Below are positions 34,192 to 41,954 of a stretch of 46,517 bases of DNA, one piece after another; the stretch's first letter is position 1; every line of letters begins with the position of its first letter. The position numbers were made by a program, and so were the translations under genes. Source of the stretch: JAZNQN01 sp045590195 (GTDB lineage Bacteria; Bacillota; Clostridia; UMGS1883; UMGS1540); NCBI GenBank assembly GCA_045590195.1, contig JAZNQN010000043.1:1-46517 (forward strand), in the 5' to 3' direction. The notes beneath the pieces were generated by a model, which did no database searches, was not told the origin of the DNA, and worked only from the letters and a program-made list of their open reading frames with translations.

Positions 34192-34566
34192 ATGAATAAA
34201 ATTGTACACACAAACCTTGCTCCCGCAGCAATCGGCCCTTATTCACAGGCAATTATCTCGGGCAATACCGTTTTTACTTCGGGGCAGATACCAATTAATC
34301 CCGAAAGCGGAAATATTGAATCAGTTACTATCGAAGAACAAACTGAACAAGTTATTAAAAACCTTTGCGAAGTTTTAAAAGAGGCCGGCACTTCCATTGA
34401 AAACGTTATTAAAACTACTTGTTTTCTACAGAACATGGATGACTTTGCCGCGTTTAACGAGGTTTATGCAAGGTATTTTACCGGCAAGCCTGCAAGAAGC
34501 TGTGTTGCAGTTGCAGCTTTACCTAAGGGGTCATTAGTTGAAATTGAAGTAGTTGCTTCGCTTTAA
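34192..34566 (+). CDS. ridA: RidA family enamine/imine deaminase
   Basis: A 124-residue protein that hydrolyses reactive enamines and imines made by PLP enzymes such as threonine dehydratase. The N-terminal APAAIGPYSQA and FTSGQIP segments, Arg102 in KPARSCVAV and Glu118 near the C-terminus match active RidA proteins. It lies just before leuA. RidA protects branched-chain amino acid metabolism elsewhere, so the context is sensible. AAAGGA lies upstream. Confidence 0.93.
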   Translation: MNKIVHTNLAPAAIGPYSQAIISGNTVFTSGQIPINPESGNIESVTIEEQTEQVIKNLCEVLKEAGTSIENVIKTTCFLQNMDDFAAFNEVYARYFTGKPARSCVAVAALPKGSLVEIEVVASL

Positions 34567-34578
34567 GGAGATAATATT

Positions 34579-36246
34579 ATGATGGATTTTACTAAATACG
34601 GCGCCGGCTATTATATGCCGCCTGGAAACTATACAAAATGGGTTTTAAAAAACCACATCGAAAAGGCCCCTTCATGGTGCAGTGTTGATATGCGAGATGG
34701 CAACCAGAGCCTTATAATTCCGATGAGTTTAGAAGAAAAACTTGAATTTTGGAACCTTTTAATAAAAATAGGTTTTAAAGAAATAGAAGTTGGTTTTCCG
34801 GCCTCATCGGAAACAGAATACGAATTTTTACGTACACTTATTGAAAAGAATATGATACCTGACGATGTTTCGGTTCAGGTTCTTACTCAAAGCAGAGAAC
34901 ATATTATAAGAAAAACATTTGAAGCCTGCGCCGGTGCGCCAAATGCTATTATTCATTTTTACAACTCCACAAGCGTTGCACAAAGAGAACAGGTTTTCAG
35001 AAAATCAAAGGAAGAAATTAAAGCTTTGGCTATAAATGGTGCAAAGCTCGTTAAAAAGTATGCAAACGAATATGAGGGGAATTTTCGCTTTGAATATTCG
35101 CCTGAAAGCTTTACAGGTACAGAGCCTGAATATGCTCTTGAAGTTTGTAATGCTGTACTTGATATCCTTGAACCTTCAGAAAACAACAACGTTATAATTA
35201 ATTTACCTGTAACTGTTGAAATGAGCCTTCCCCATGTTTATGCAAGCCAGATTGAGTATATGAGCGAAAACCTTAAATACAGAGAAAACGTTACTATTTC
35301 TGTTCATCCTCACAATGACAGAGGAACAGGCGTTGCCGACACGGAACTTGCACTTTTGGCAGGAGCCGACAGAGTTGAAGGAACGCTTTTTGGCAACGGA
35401 GAGCGAACAGGTAACGTTGACATTATCACTGTTGCGCTTAATATGTATTCACACGGAATCGACCCGAAACTTGATTTTTCAAATATGCCTGAAATAATTG
35501 ATATTTACGAAAAATGTACCAGAATGCATGTTCACGAGCGTTCACCTTATGCAGGTTCGCTTGTTTTTGCGGCATTTTCAGGCAGCCATCAGGATGCAAT
35601 TGCAAAAGGCCTGAAATACCGCGAGGAACTTGATGGTGGCAGATGGAATGTGCCATATATTCCAATTGATCCTCACGACATTAACAGAACTTACGATGCC
35701 GATGTTATAAGAGTTAATTCTCAAAGCGGAAAAGGCGGAATTGGCTATATTCTTGAACACGCATACGGATACATACTTCCTGCAGGGCTTCGCGAAGAGC
35801 TTAGTTACCTTTGCAAAAGTATTTCAGACCACCAGCATAAAGAGCTTAAAGTCGATGAAATTCACGATATTTTCAAAGAACACTACTTTCTCCACTCGCC
35901 TACTGTTACAATTAAAGATATTCACTTTACACGCCGCGGCGATGACGTTTTAACAAATATTATTTTTGTTAAAGATGGAAAAGAAACAAGCATTACTGCT
36001 GACGGTAACGGTTCACTTGACGCGGTTAGTAACGCCCTTAAAGAATTTACCAAAGCCAATTATACCCTGCAGGTTTACACCGAGCACAGTATGCAGGAGC
36101 AAGGCTCAAAGAGTTTTGCTGTGGCATACATTGGAATTCAAAACGAAGATGGAAAAATGTTCTGGGGCGTTGGCACAAATACCGATATTATCCGCGCTGG
36201 TGCCAATGCGCTTTTATGTGCATACCACAATTTAATTAAGGGGTGA
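34579..36246 (+). CDS. leuA: 2-Isopropylmalate synthase
   Basis: A 555-residue enzyme condensing 2-ketoisovalerate with acetyl-CoA, the first step of leucine synthesis. Metal and substrate residues are visible in DMRDGNQSL (Arg39, Asp40) and HPHND (His243, His245). The C-terminal 130 residues form a LeuA-type regulatory domain with VSNALKEF, so leucine feedback control is likely. AAGGAG lies eight bases before the start. The stop overlaps the Shine-Dalgarno site of leuC. Confidence 0.95.
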   Translation: MMDFTKYGAGYYMPPGNYTKWVLKNHIEKAPSWCSVDMRDGNQSLIIPMSLEEKLEFWNLLIKIGFKEIEVGFPASSETEYEFLRTLIEKNMIPDDVSVQVLTQSREHIIRKTFEACAGAPNAIIHFYNSTSVAQREQVFRKSKEEIKALAINGAKLVKKYANEYEGNFRFEYSPESFTGTEPEYALEVCNAVLDILEPSENNNVIINLPVTVEMSLPHVYASQIEYMSENLKYRENVTISVHPHNDRGTGVADTELALLAGADRVEGTLFGNGERTGNVDIITVALNMYSHGIDPKLDFSNMPEIIDIYEKCTRMHVHERSPYAGSLVFAAFSGSHQDAIAKGLKYREELDGGRWNVPYIPIDPHDINRTYDADVIRVNSQSGKGGIGYILEHAYGYILPAGLREELSYLCKSISDHQHKELKVDEIHDIFKEHYFLHSPTVTIKDIHFTRRGDDVLTNIIFVKDGKETSITADGNGSLDAVSNALKEFTKANYTLQVYTEHSMQEQGSKSFAVAYIGIQNEDGKMFWGVGTNTDIIRAGANALLCAYHNLIKG

Positions 36247-36251
36247 CTTTT

Positions 36252-37511
36252 ATGGGAATGACTATGACTCAGAAAATTTTGGCACACAGTGCAGGCCTTG
36301 ACTACGTTTCCCCCGGTCAGCTTATAAATGCAAAGCTTGATATTGTTTTGGGGAACGACATTACTACCCCTGTTGCCATAAACGAATTTAAAAAAGCAGG
36401 CTTTAACACTGTTTTTGACAAAGATAAAATAGCAATTGTTCTTGACCACTTTGTTCCAAATAAAGACATTAAGGCAGCCGAGCAGGCAAAGCAGTGCAGA
36501 GAGTTTTCCTGCAGTCACTGCATAAGCCATTTTTACGATGTTGGCAAAATGGGTATTGAACATGCACTTTTGCCCGAGCAAGGCATTGTAGCTCCGGGAG
36601 AATGCATAATCGGAGCTGACAGCCACACTTGCACCTACGGCGCTTTAGGGGCTTTTTCAACAGGCGTTGGAAGCACAGATATGGCCGCAGGTATGGCAAC
36701 AGGCTATGCATGGTTTAAAGTTCCTTCAGCCATAAAGGTTGAAATCACTGGTAAGCTTGCAAAAAATTGCAGTGGCAAAGACGTTATTTTAACTTTAATT
36801 GGAATAATTGGCGTTGATGGTGCTTTATACAAAAGCCTTGAATTTTGCGGCGAAGGAATTAAAAACCTTTCAATGGACGACAGGCTTTGTATTTGCAATA
36901 TGGCAATTGAAGCAGGTGCAAAAAACGGCATATTCCCTGTTGATGATATTACAAGAGCATATTTAAGTGAAAGATGCAAAAAGCCATATACCGAATACTC
37001 CGCTGATGCAGATGCTGAATACGAAAAAACTATTAAAATCGATTTAAGCAAAATTGTTCCTACTGTTAGTTGTCCTCATTTGCCCGAAAACACTCGTCCT
37101 GCCGCAGAGCTTTCAAACATTAAAATTGATCAGGTTGTAATTGGAAGCTGTACAAACGGCAGAATGGAAGATATGGAAGCGGCATATAACATTCTTCGCG
37201 GCAAAAAAGTTGCCGAAGGCGTAAGATGTATTATTATTCCAGCCACTATGGAAATTTACAGAGAGTGTATTGAAAGGGGCTATACTACCGCTTTTATCGA
37301 TGCAGGAGCAGTTGTTTCAACGCCAACCTGCGGCCCTTGTCTTGGTGGATATATGGGAATTTTAGCAGACGGCGAGAGGTGCATTGCAACCACTAACCGA
37401 AACTTTGTTGGCAGAATGGGACATGTTGGTAGCGAGGTTTATCTTGCTTCGCCGCACACCGCTGCACAAAGCGCAATTTGTGGATATATTTCTGAGGCGA
37501 AGGAGGCATAA
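36252..37511 (+). CDS. leuC: 3-Isopropylmalate dehydratase large subunit
   Basis: A 419-residue aconitase-family subunit that binds the 4Fe-4S cluster through Cys300 (GSCTNG), Cys360 and Cys363 (TPTCGPC). The N-terminus MGMTMTQKIL is typical and AAGGGGTG lies seven bases before this ATG. An upstream in-frame GTG lies inside that ribosome site and is rejected. With LeuD it isomerises 2- to 3-isopropylmalate. It is tightly packed between leuA and leuD. Confidence 0.96.
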   Translation: MGMTMTQKILAHSAGLDYVSPGQLINAKLDIVLGNDITTPVAINEFKKAGFNTVFDKDKIAIVLDHFVPNKDIKAAEQAKQCREFSCSHCISHFYDVGKMGIEHALLPEQGIVAPGECIIGADSHTCTYGALGAFSTGVGSTDMAAGMATGYAWFKVPSAIKVEITGKLAKNCSGKDVILTLIGIIGVDGALYKSLEFCGEGIKNLSMDDRLCICNMAIEAGAKNGIFPVDDITRAYLSERCKKPYTEYSADADAEYEKTIKIDLSKIVPTVSCPHLPENTRPAAELSNIKIDQVVIGSCTNGRMEDMEAAYNILRGKKVAEGVRCIIIPATMEIYRECIERGYTTAFIDAGAVVSTPTCGPCLGGYMGILADGERCIATTNRNFVGRMGHVGSEVYLASPHTAAQSAICGYISEAKEA

Positions 37512-37513
37512 TT

Positions 37514-38017
37514 TTGAAAGTAACAGGAAAAGTTTTTAAATATGGCGACAATGTTGATACAGATGTTATAATCCCTGCAAGATACTTAAACAGCGCTGAT
37601 GCCGCCGAGCTCGCACTTCACTGCATGGAAGATATCGACACAAATTTTGTTAAAGAAGTTGAAAAAGGCGATGTAATTGTGGCAGGCTACAACTTTGGTT
37701 GCGGCTCTTCTCGTGAGCATGCTCCCCTTGTTATTAAAACCTGCGGAACGGGTTGTGTTATTGCCAAGAGCTTTGCACGAATTTTTTACAGAAATGCCAT
37801 TAACATTGGTATGCCGATTTTGGAATGTGAAGAGGCTGTCGATGCTATAGAAAAAGGCGATAAGGTTGAAATTAATTTTGACACAGGAGAAATATTTAAC
37901 CTGACTTCGTGCAAATGCTACAAGGCTTCCCCGTTTCCACCTTTTATTCAGGATATTATAAAAAATGGCGGTCTACTCTCCTCCATTGCAAAAAAAGGAG
38001 ATGGAAGTAATGAATAA
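37514..38017 (+). CDS. leuD: 3-Isopropylmalate dehydratase small subunit
   Basis: A 167-residue swivel-domain subunit of the LeuCD dehydratase. The segment YNFGCGSSREHAP is the substrate-binding signature. Translation starts at TTG seven bases after AGGAGG, two bases after the leuC stop. The end overlaps the leuB start by eight bases. Confidence 0.95.
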   Translation: MKVTGKVFKYGDNVDTDVIIPARYLNSADAAELALHCMEDIDTNFVKEVEKGDVIVAGYNFGCGSSREHAPLVIKTCGTGCVIAKSFARIFYRNAINIGMPILECEEAVDAIEKGDKVEINFDTGEIFNLTSCKCYKASPFPPFIQDIIKNGGLLSSIAKKGDGSNE

Positions 38018-39080
38018 AAATATTGCTGTTATCAAGGGCGACGGAATTGGCCCCGAGATAGTTGAACAAGCGCTTTTTGTACTTGAGCTGATTCGAAAAA
38101 AATTTGGTCACACATTTACATATACAAATGTTGATATGGGCGGATGCGCCATTGATAAATATGGCGACCCTCTGCCTGAAACGGAGCTAAAAAAATGTCT
38201 TGAAAGCGACAGTGTATTACTTGGCGCTGTTGGCGGAGAAAAATGGAACGGTGTACCGGCTGACAAGCGGCCTGAAAAAGGGCTTTTACGCCTTCGCGCG
38301 GCAATGGAAGTTTTTGCAAATAACCGCCCCGCAAAGGTTTGGCCGCAGCTTGCATCTGCTTCTCCTCTTAAGAGCGAGATAGTTGAAGAAGGCATCGATT
38401 TTATTATAGTTCGTGAGCTTTGTGGCGGAATTTATTTTGGAGAACACAAAACCGAAACAGAAAACGGCGAAAGCACCGCAACTGACATTTTAAAATACAG
38501 CGAAAACGAAATTGAGCGCATTTGCCGAATTGGGTTTGAAACCGCAATGAAGCGCAGCAAAAGGCTTTGCAGTGTCGAAAAAAGCAATGTTTTGGATTCA
38601 AGCAGACTTTGGAAGTGTGTTGTAACTCGGCTTTCTGAAGAATATCCTGAAGTTGCACTTTCTCATATGCTTGTAGATAACTGCGCAATGCAGATTGTTA
38701 AAAACCCTTCACAGTTTGATGTTATCGTAACCGAGAATATGTTTGGCGATATTTTATCAGATGAGGCTTCAATGATTTGCGGCTCAATAGGAATGATTCC
38801 ATCATCAAGTATGGGATGCGGCGAAAGAGGCTTATTTGAGCCGATTCACGGCTCCGCTCCCGACATTGCAGGTAAAAACAAGGCAAACCCAATAGGCACA
38901 ATTTTATCTGCTGCTATGATGCTTCGTTACAGTTTTAATATGCCCGATGAAGCCGATGCAATTGAAAAAGCTGTTTCTAAAGTTTTGGATAATGGCTATA
39001 GAACCGAAGACATTATGTCTGGTGGATGCAAAGAAGTCAGCTGCACAGAAATGGGAAATTTAATAATTAACGAACTTTAA
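38010..39080 (+). CDS. leuB: 3-Isopropylmalate dehydrogenase
   Basis: A 356-residue NAD-dependent oxidative decarboxylase giving 2-ketoisocaproate. The motifs are GDGIGPEI near the start, RLRAAMEVFANNRP for substrate binding, TENMFGDILSDEASMICGS with the metal aspartates, and EPIHGSAPDIAGKNKANP. AAAGGAG inside leuD sets this ATG, 15 codons after the beginning of the open frame. It closes the leuA-leuC-leuD-leuB order and is followed by a strong terminator. Confidence 0.95.
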   Translation: MNKNIAVIKGDGIGPEIVEQALFVLELIRKKFGHTFTYTNVDMGGCAIDKYGDPLPETELKKCLESDSVLLGAVGGEKWNGVPADKRPEKGLLRLRAAMEVFANNRPAKVWPQLASASPLKSEIVEEGIDFIIVRELCGGIYFGEHKTETENGESTATDILKYSENEIERICRIGFETAMKRSKRLCSVEKSNVLDSSRLWKCVVTRLSEEYPEVALSHMLVDNCAMQIVKNPSQFDVIVTENMFGDILSDEASMICGSIGMIPSSSMGCGERGLFEPIHGSAPDIAGKNKANPIGTILSAAMMLRYSFNMPDEADAIEKAVSKVLDNGYRTEDIMSGGCKEVSCTEMGNLIINEL

Positions 39081-39104
39081 AAACAAGCCTTTCGGCTTGT
39101 TTTT
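39081..39104. terminator. bidirectional terminator after leuB
   Basis: A nine-bp stem AAACAAGCC/GGCTTGTTT with loop TTTC is followed by further T residues. It serves leuB and the converging GH127 gene that ends at 39107. Confidence 0.9.
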
Positions 39105-39106
39105 AA

Positions 39107-41038
39107 TTAGCTGTAATATTCGGGAATTTCTCTTTTTGGAAAAACAGTAACTCTTAAATTAGTACACCCATACGGAATAAGTGTAATTTCCTCCTCTTCA
39201 CCAAGGTTTTTCTCAACATACTCCAAAGTTGGCAAACCTGGCATATAATTGCCGGTTTCAGTTATAATAGTTGCTCCGAAAAGTTTTTCGTGCTTTTCAT
39301 TCATTGCAGCATCACCCAAAATAATTTTTCGCATTTCACCTTCACATTCCAGCAGTTCCCATCCTTTAAGTTTATGAGCTTTAATTTTAATTTCAAAGGG
39401 TAAAAAATTCCAAAGAGGTTCATCTTTTTCTTCGTTTACAACTATTTCAGGCTTTTCCCAGCCGGACACTGCATAATTCCAAGGAGAAGCAGGAATTTTT
39501 TCGTATGCAGGGAAAGCTTTTGTCTGCCTTTTTTCTTTTTCGTCAATTGTACATACTTCTTTTATTTTAAGGGAAAGCAAAAACGGACCATAGTTATAGT
39601 ATATACCACCATCGCTTGAAGTATTTATTTCAAATTTAGGGCTGAAGCACACTTCAATTTTGCAATCACAATTTATATTAAAACAAGCATAACCGTTAAT
39701 TTCCTCATAGTCTGTTTCTTTTCCGTTTACATAAACCTCAAATCCGTAAGACCACGAAGGAATGCGAAGTTTTAAAGCTTTTATACTGCTGTTTTTAAGT
39801 TTAACATCAAGATTTGTTTTATATTTATAAGGGTAGTTACCTGTTTGTATTACTGATATATTTTCGTCATCATATGTACTGTCGCCATACAGGCTCAGTA
39901 CAAGTGCATTTTGGGCGAGTTGATACATTCTTAAAACATAATTTGGCACGGCTCTACCTATATTTGCCACGCAGCACTCAGGGTAATGATGCGGTGCATA
40001 CTGCATTCTCGGCGTATCAAGGTAAGCTCTGTCATGAATTGAACTTCTCGTTGCAATAACCTGATTAACTCCCGAGTAATACTGCGCCGCCATAAAATCG
40101 GGCGCTGTTGCACCAAAAAATGCATTGAAAATAGCTTTTTCAATTCTGTCGGCATATTTTGCATTCCCTGTTGCTTCAAGCAAATAACCCATACTCCATG
40201 TAAAATCGCTTATGTCGCAGGATTCGTGAAGTTTCATGGTGTCGTTACCGGTTAAGTTTTCTCTTGAAGAATGTACTCCATCGGGCAACATATGAAATTT
40301 TTCAATTTGCTCATAAGCTTTAATTGCCGCATTAAGATACCTTTTTTCTCCTGTATAAATGTACATAATTACAGAAATTTTGGTTATCTCATTAAATGTA
40401 ACACCATGGTCATAAACCATTGTATTTGCAAGATTTTCAACTGTTTCACGGCTTCTTTCATACTCGTTATAACATTTAAAAGCTTTTTTTGCTTTTTCTA
40501 AAAGTTTTTCATTACCAAGTTGTTCATAAACTCTAAGCATAGTTTCGGCATTTACCACATCTCTTTGTTTGTGGTAAGTGTTATCATCGCCAAGATAATG
40601 ATTTTTCAATTTTTCAAGATATTCCAAATTGCCTGTTTTGCTCCACAGCGCATAAAGTGCCCTTCCAAAAACTGCAATTGGCCAACGGTAATGTTCAACA
40701 TCTTCTTTTAGTTCTTCAGGGCCAATAAAACTGTCGGTTTCAAGACTTTTCTCAATGTCTTCCCCAATCACTTTCTCAAGTTCGTCAAACCTATCAAGCA
40801 AAACAGAACATCTTACAAGAGCATCAATTCGGTATGCTTCCTGTTCATAAGGCCACCAGGGTTCAATGGAGTTACACGGAGTGTTTTTATATTGCCAACA
40901 ATGCGTGTTAAAAGGATATCCTATTTCGTGAAGATTCCCAACCATACCGCAAAGTTCCTTTTCAAGTGTTTTTTTAAGCCATCCTGCAGGATGAATATGT
41001 TTGAACTTCACCTCGTTGAATTTTGAGTATTTTTTCAT
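39107..41038 (-). CDS. GH127-type beta-L-arabinofuranosidase-like protein (DUF1680)
   Basis: A 643-residue (alpha/alpha)6-barrel protein with C-terminal beta domains and no signal peptide. The zinc and catalytic site of GH127 is conserved: Glu272 and Cys274 in HESCDISDFTW, and Cys355-Cys356 in YPECCVAN, matching the Glu/Cys/Cys/Cys set described for Bifidobacterium HypBA1, where one cysteine is the nucleophile. It should therefore cleave terminal beta-L-arabinofuranose, though the family includes other activities. It follows the LacI gene after four bases; GAGGTG precedes the ATG. Confidence 0.86.
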   Translation of the reverse strand: MKKYSKFNEVKFKHIHPAGWLKKTLEKELCGMVGNLHEIGYPFNTHCWQYKNTPCNSIEPWWPYEQEAYRIDALVRCSVLLDRFDELEKVIGEDIEKSLETDSFIGPEELKEDVEHYRWPIAVFGRALYALWSKTGNLEYLEKLKNHYLGDDNTYHKQRDVVNAETMLRVYEQLGNEKLLEKAKKAFKCYNEYERSRETVENLANTMVYDHGVTFNEITKISVIMYIYTGEKRYLNAAIKAYEQIEKFHMLPDGVHSSRENLTGNDTMKLHESCDISDFTWSMGYLLEATGNAKYADRIEKAIFNAFFGATAPDFMAAQYYSGVNQVIATRSSIHDRAYLDTPRMQYAPHHYPECCVANIGRAVPNYVLRMYQLAQNALVLSLYGDSTYDDENISVIQTGNYPYKYKTNLDVKLKNSSIKALKLRIPSWSYGFEVYVNGKETDYEEINGYACFNINCDCKIEVCFSPKFEINTSSDGGIYYNYGPFLLSLKIKEVCTIDEKEKRQTKAFPAYEKIPASPWNYAVSGWEKPEIVVNEEKDEPLWNFLPFEIKIKAHKLKGWELLECEGEMRKIILGDAAMNEKHEKLFGATIITETGNYMPGLPTLEYVEKNLGEEEEITLIPYGCTNLRVTVFPKREIPEYYS

Positions 41039-41042
41039 AAAT

Positions 41043-41954
41043 TCACCTCATTTCATTACTTATGATACTATGTTTAATAATTTTTGTTTTATCTGATTTA
41101 CCTAAAACTATTTCTGCAATATTTACCGCAATTTCTGAAACACTGTAACCCACGGTAGTAATTGGCAGTTTATAATCCGAAATGGTTTTAATATTGTCAA
41201 ATCCTGTAATAAAGGCATTTGTTCCTTTAAAATACACTTTCAAAGCATAATGGTCGTTTGAACATATTACAACTGTTTTTTTGCTATATACATGCTTAAT
41301 ATTTTCAATACTTGTTACAACTTCATACTTTTTGTTGCCAATTGCACTGATAAAGCCTTTAAATCTCAGTCTTTGGGCGGGAGCATCGCTATAGCAAAGT
41401 GCAGGTGAAAAATACACAATATCTTCATAATCTTTTTCAAGGCAATTTATTGTAATATCTCGCATGGCATTAAAATCGTCAACCCCTACATACGGGAGCG
41501 ACGAAATTTGGTTGCCCACGCATACTATCGGTAAATTAAAAAGCGAAAGATAGTTTTCAAACTCTGCACCTGAGTTTACAGGACAAATAACAATAGCCCG
41601 AACGCCCATATTATATAAGTTTCGTATACATTCCGCCTCGCGCTTTTTATCGTAGTGGCTCATCATAACAACAGTGGCAAGGTTTTCTTCACCAAATACA
41701 TATTCAAGTTCTGTTATGAGATTTGAAAAATATTCGTTATTTAAATTAAATACAACAATTCCAACAGTTCCCTGCACACCATCGGCAGAATTTAAAACTT
41801 TTTCTCTAAAGCCATATTTTCGCGCAACTTCTAAAATTTTCGATTTTGTTTCAGCTTTAATGTCAGGTCGGTTATTCAAAGCCCTGTCAACAGTTCCTTG
41901 TGACACCCCGCAAATTTTTGCAATTTCGGCAGTTGTTATTTTATGGTTTTTCAT
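41043..41954 (-). CDS. LacI family transcriptional regulator
   Basis: A 303-residue DNA-binding protein. The helix-turn-helix (about 6-27) includes AEIAKICGVSQGTVDRALN and is followed by a hinge, then a periplasmic-binding-protein-like sugar domain (about 60-303). Its start overlaps the GH116 stop by four bases (ATGA), so it is co-translated with the enzyme genes it probably controls. The operon promoter contains a near-palindrome at 44503-44519 that is the best operator candidate. The ligand is probably a sugar released by GH116 or GH127. Confidence 0.92.
   Translation of the reverse strand: MKNHKITTAEIAKICGVSQGTVDRALNNRPDIKAETKSKILEVARKYGFREKVLNSADGVQGTVGIVVFNLNNEYFSNLITELEYVFGEENLATVVMMSHYDKKREAECIRNLYNMGVRAIVICPVNSGAEFENYLSLFNLPIVCVGNQISSLPYVGVDDFNAMRDITINCLEKDYEDIVYFSPALCYSDAPAQRLRFKGFISAIGNKKYEVVTSIENIKHVYSKKTVVICSNDHYALKVYFKGTNAFITGFDNIKTISDYKLPITTVGYSVSEIAVNIAEIVLGKSDKTKIIKHSIISNEMR

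Noticed and set aside
34155..34578. T-box or leader peptide for the leucine operon
   Set aside because: The 37-base gap before ridA and the 12-base gap before leuA contain only ribosome sites.
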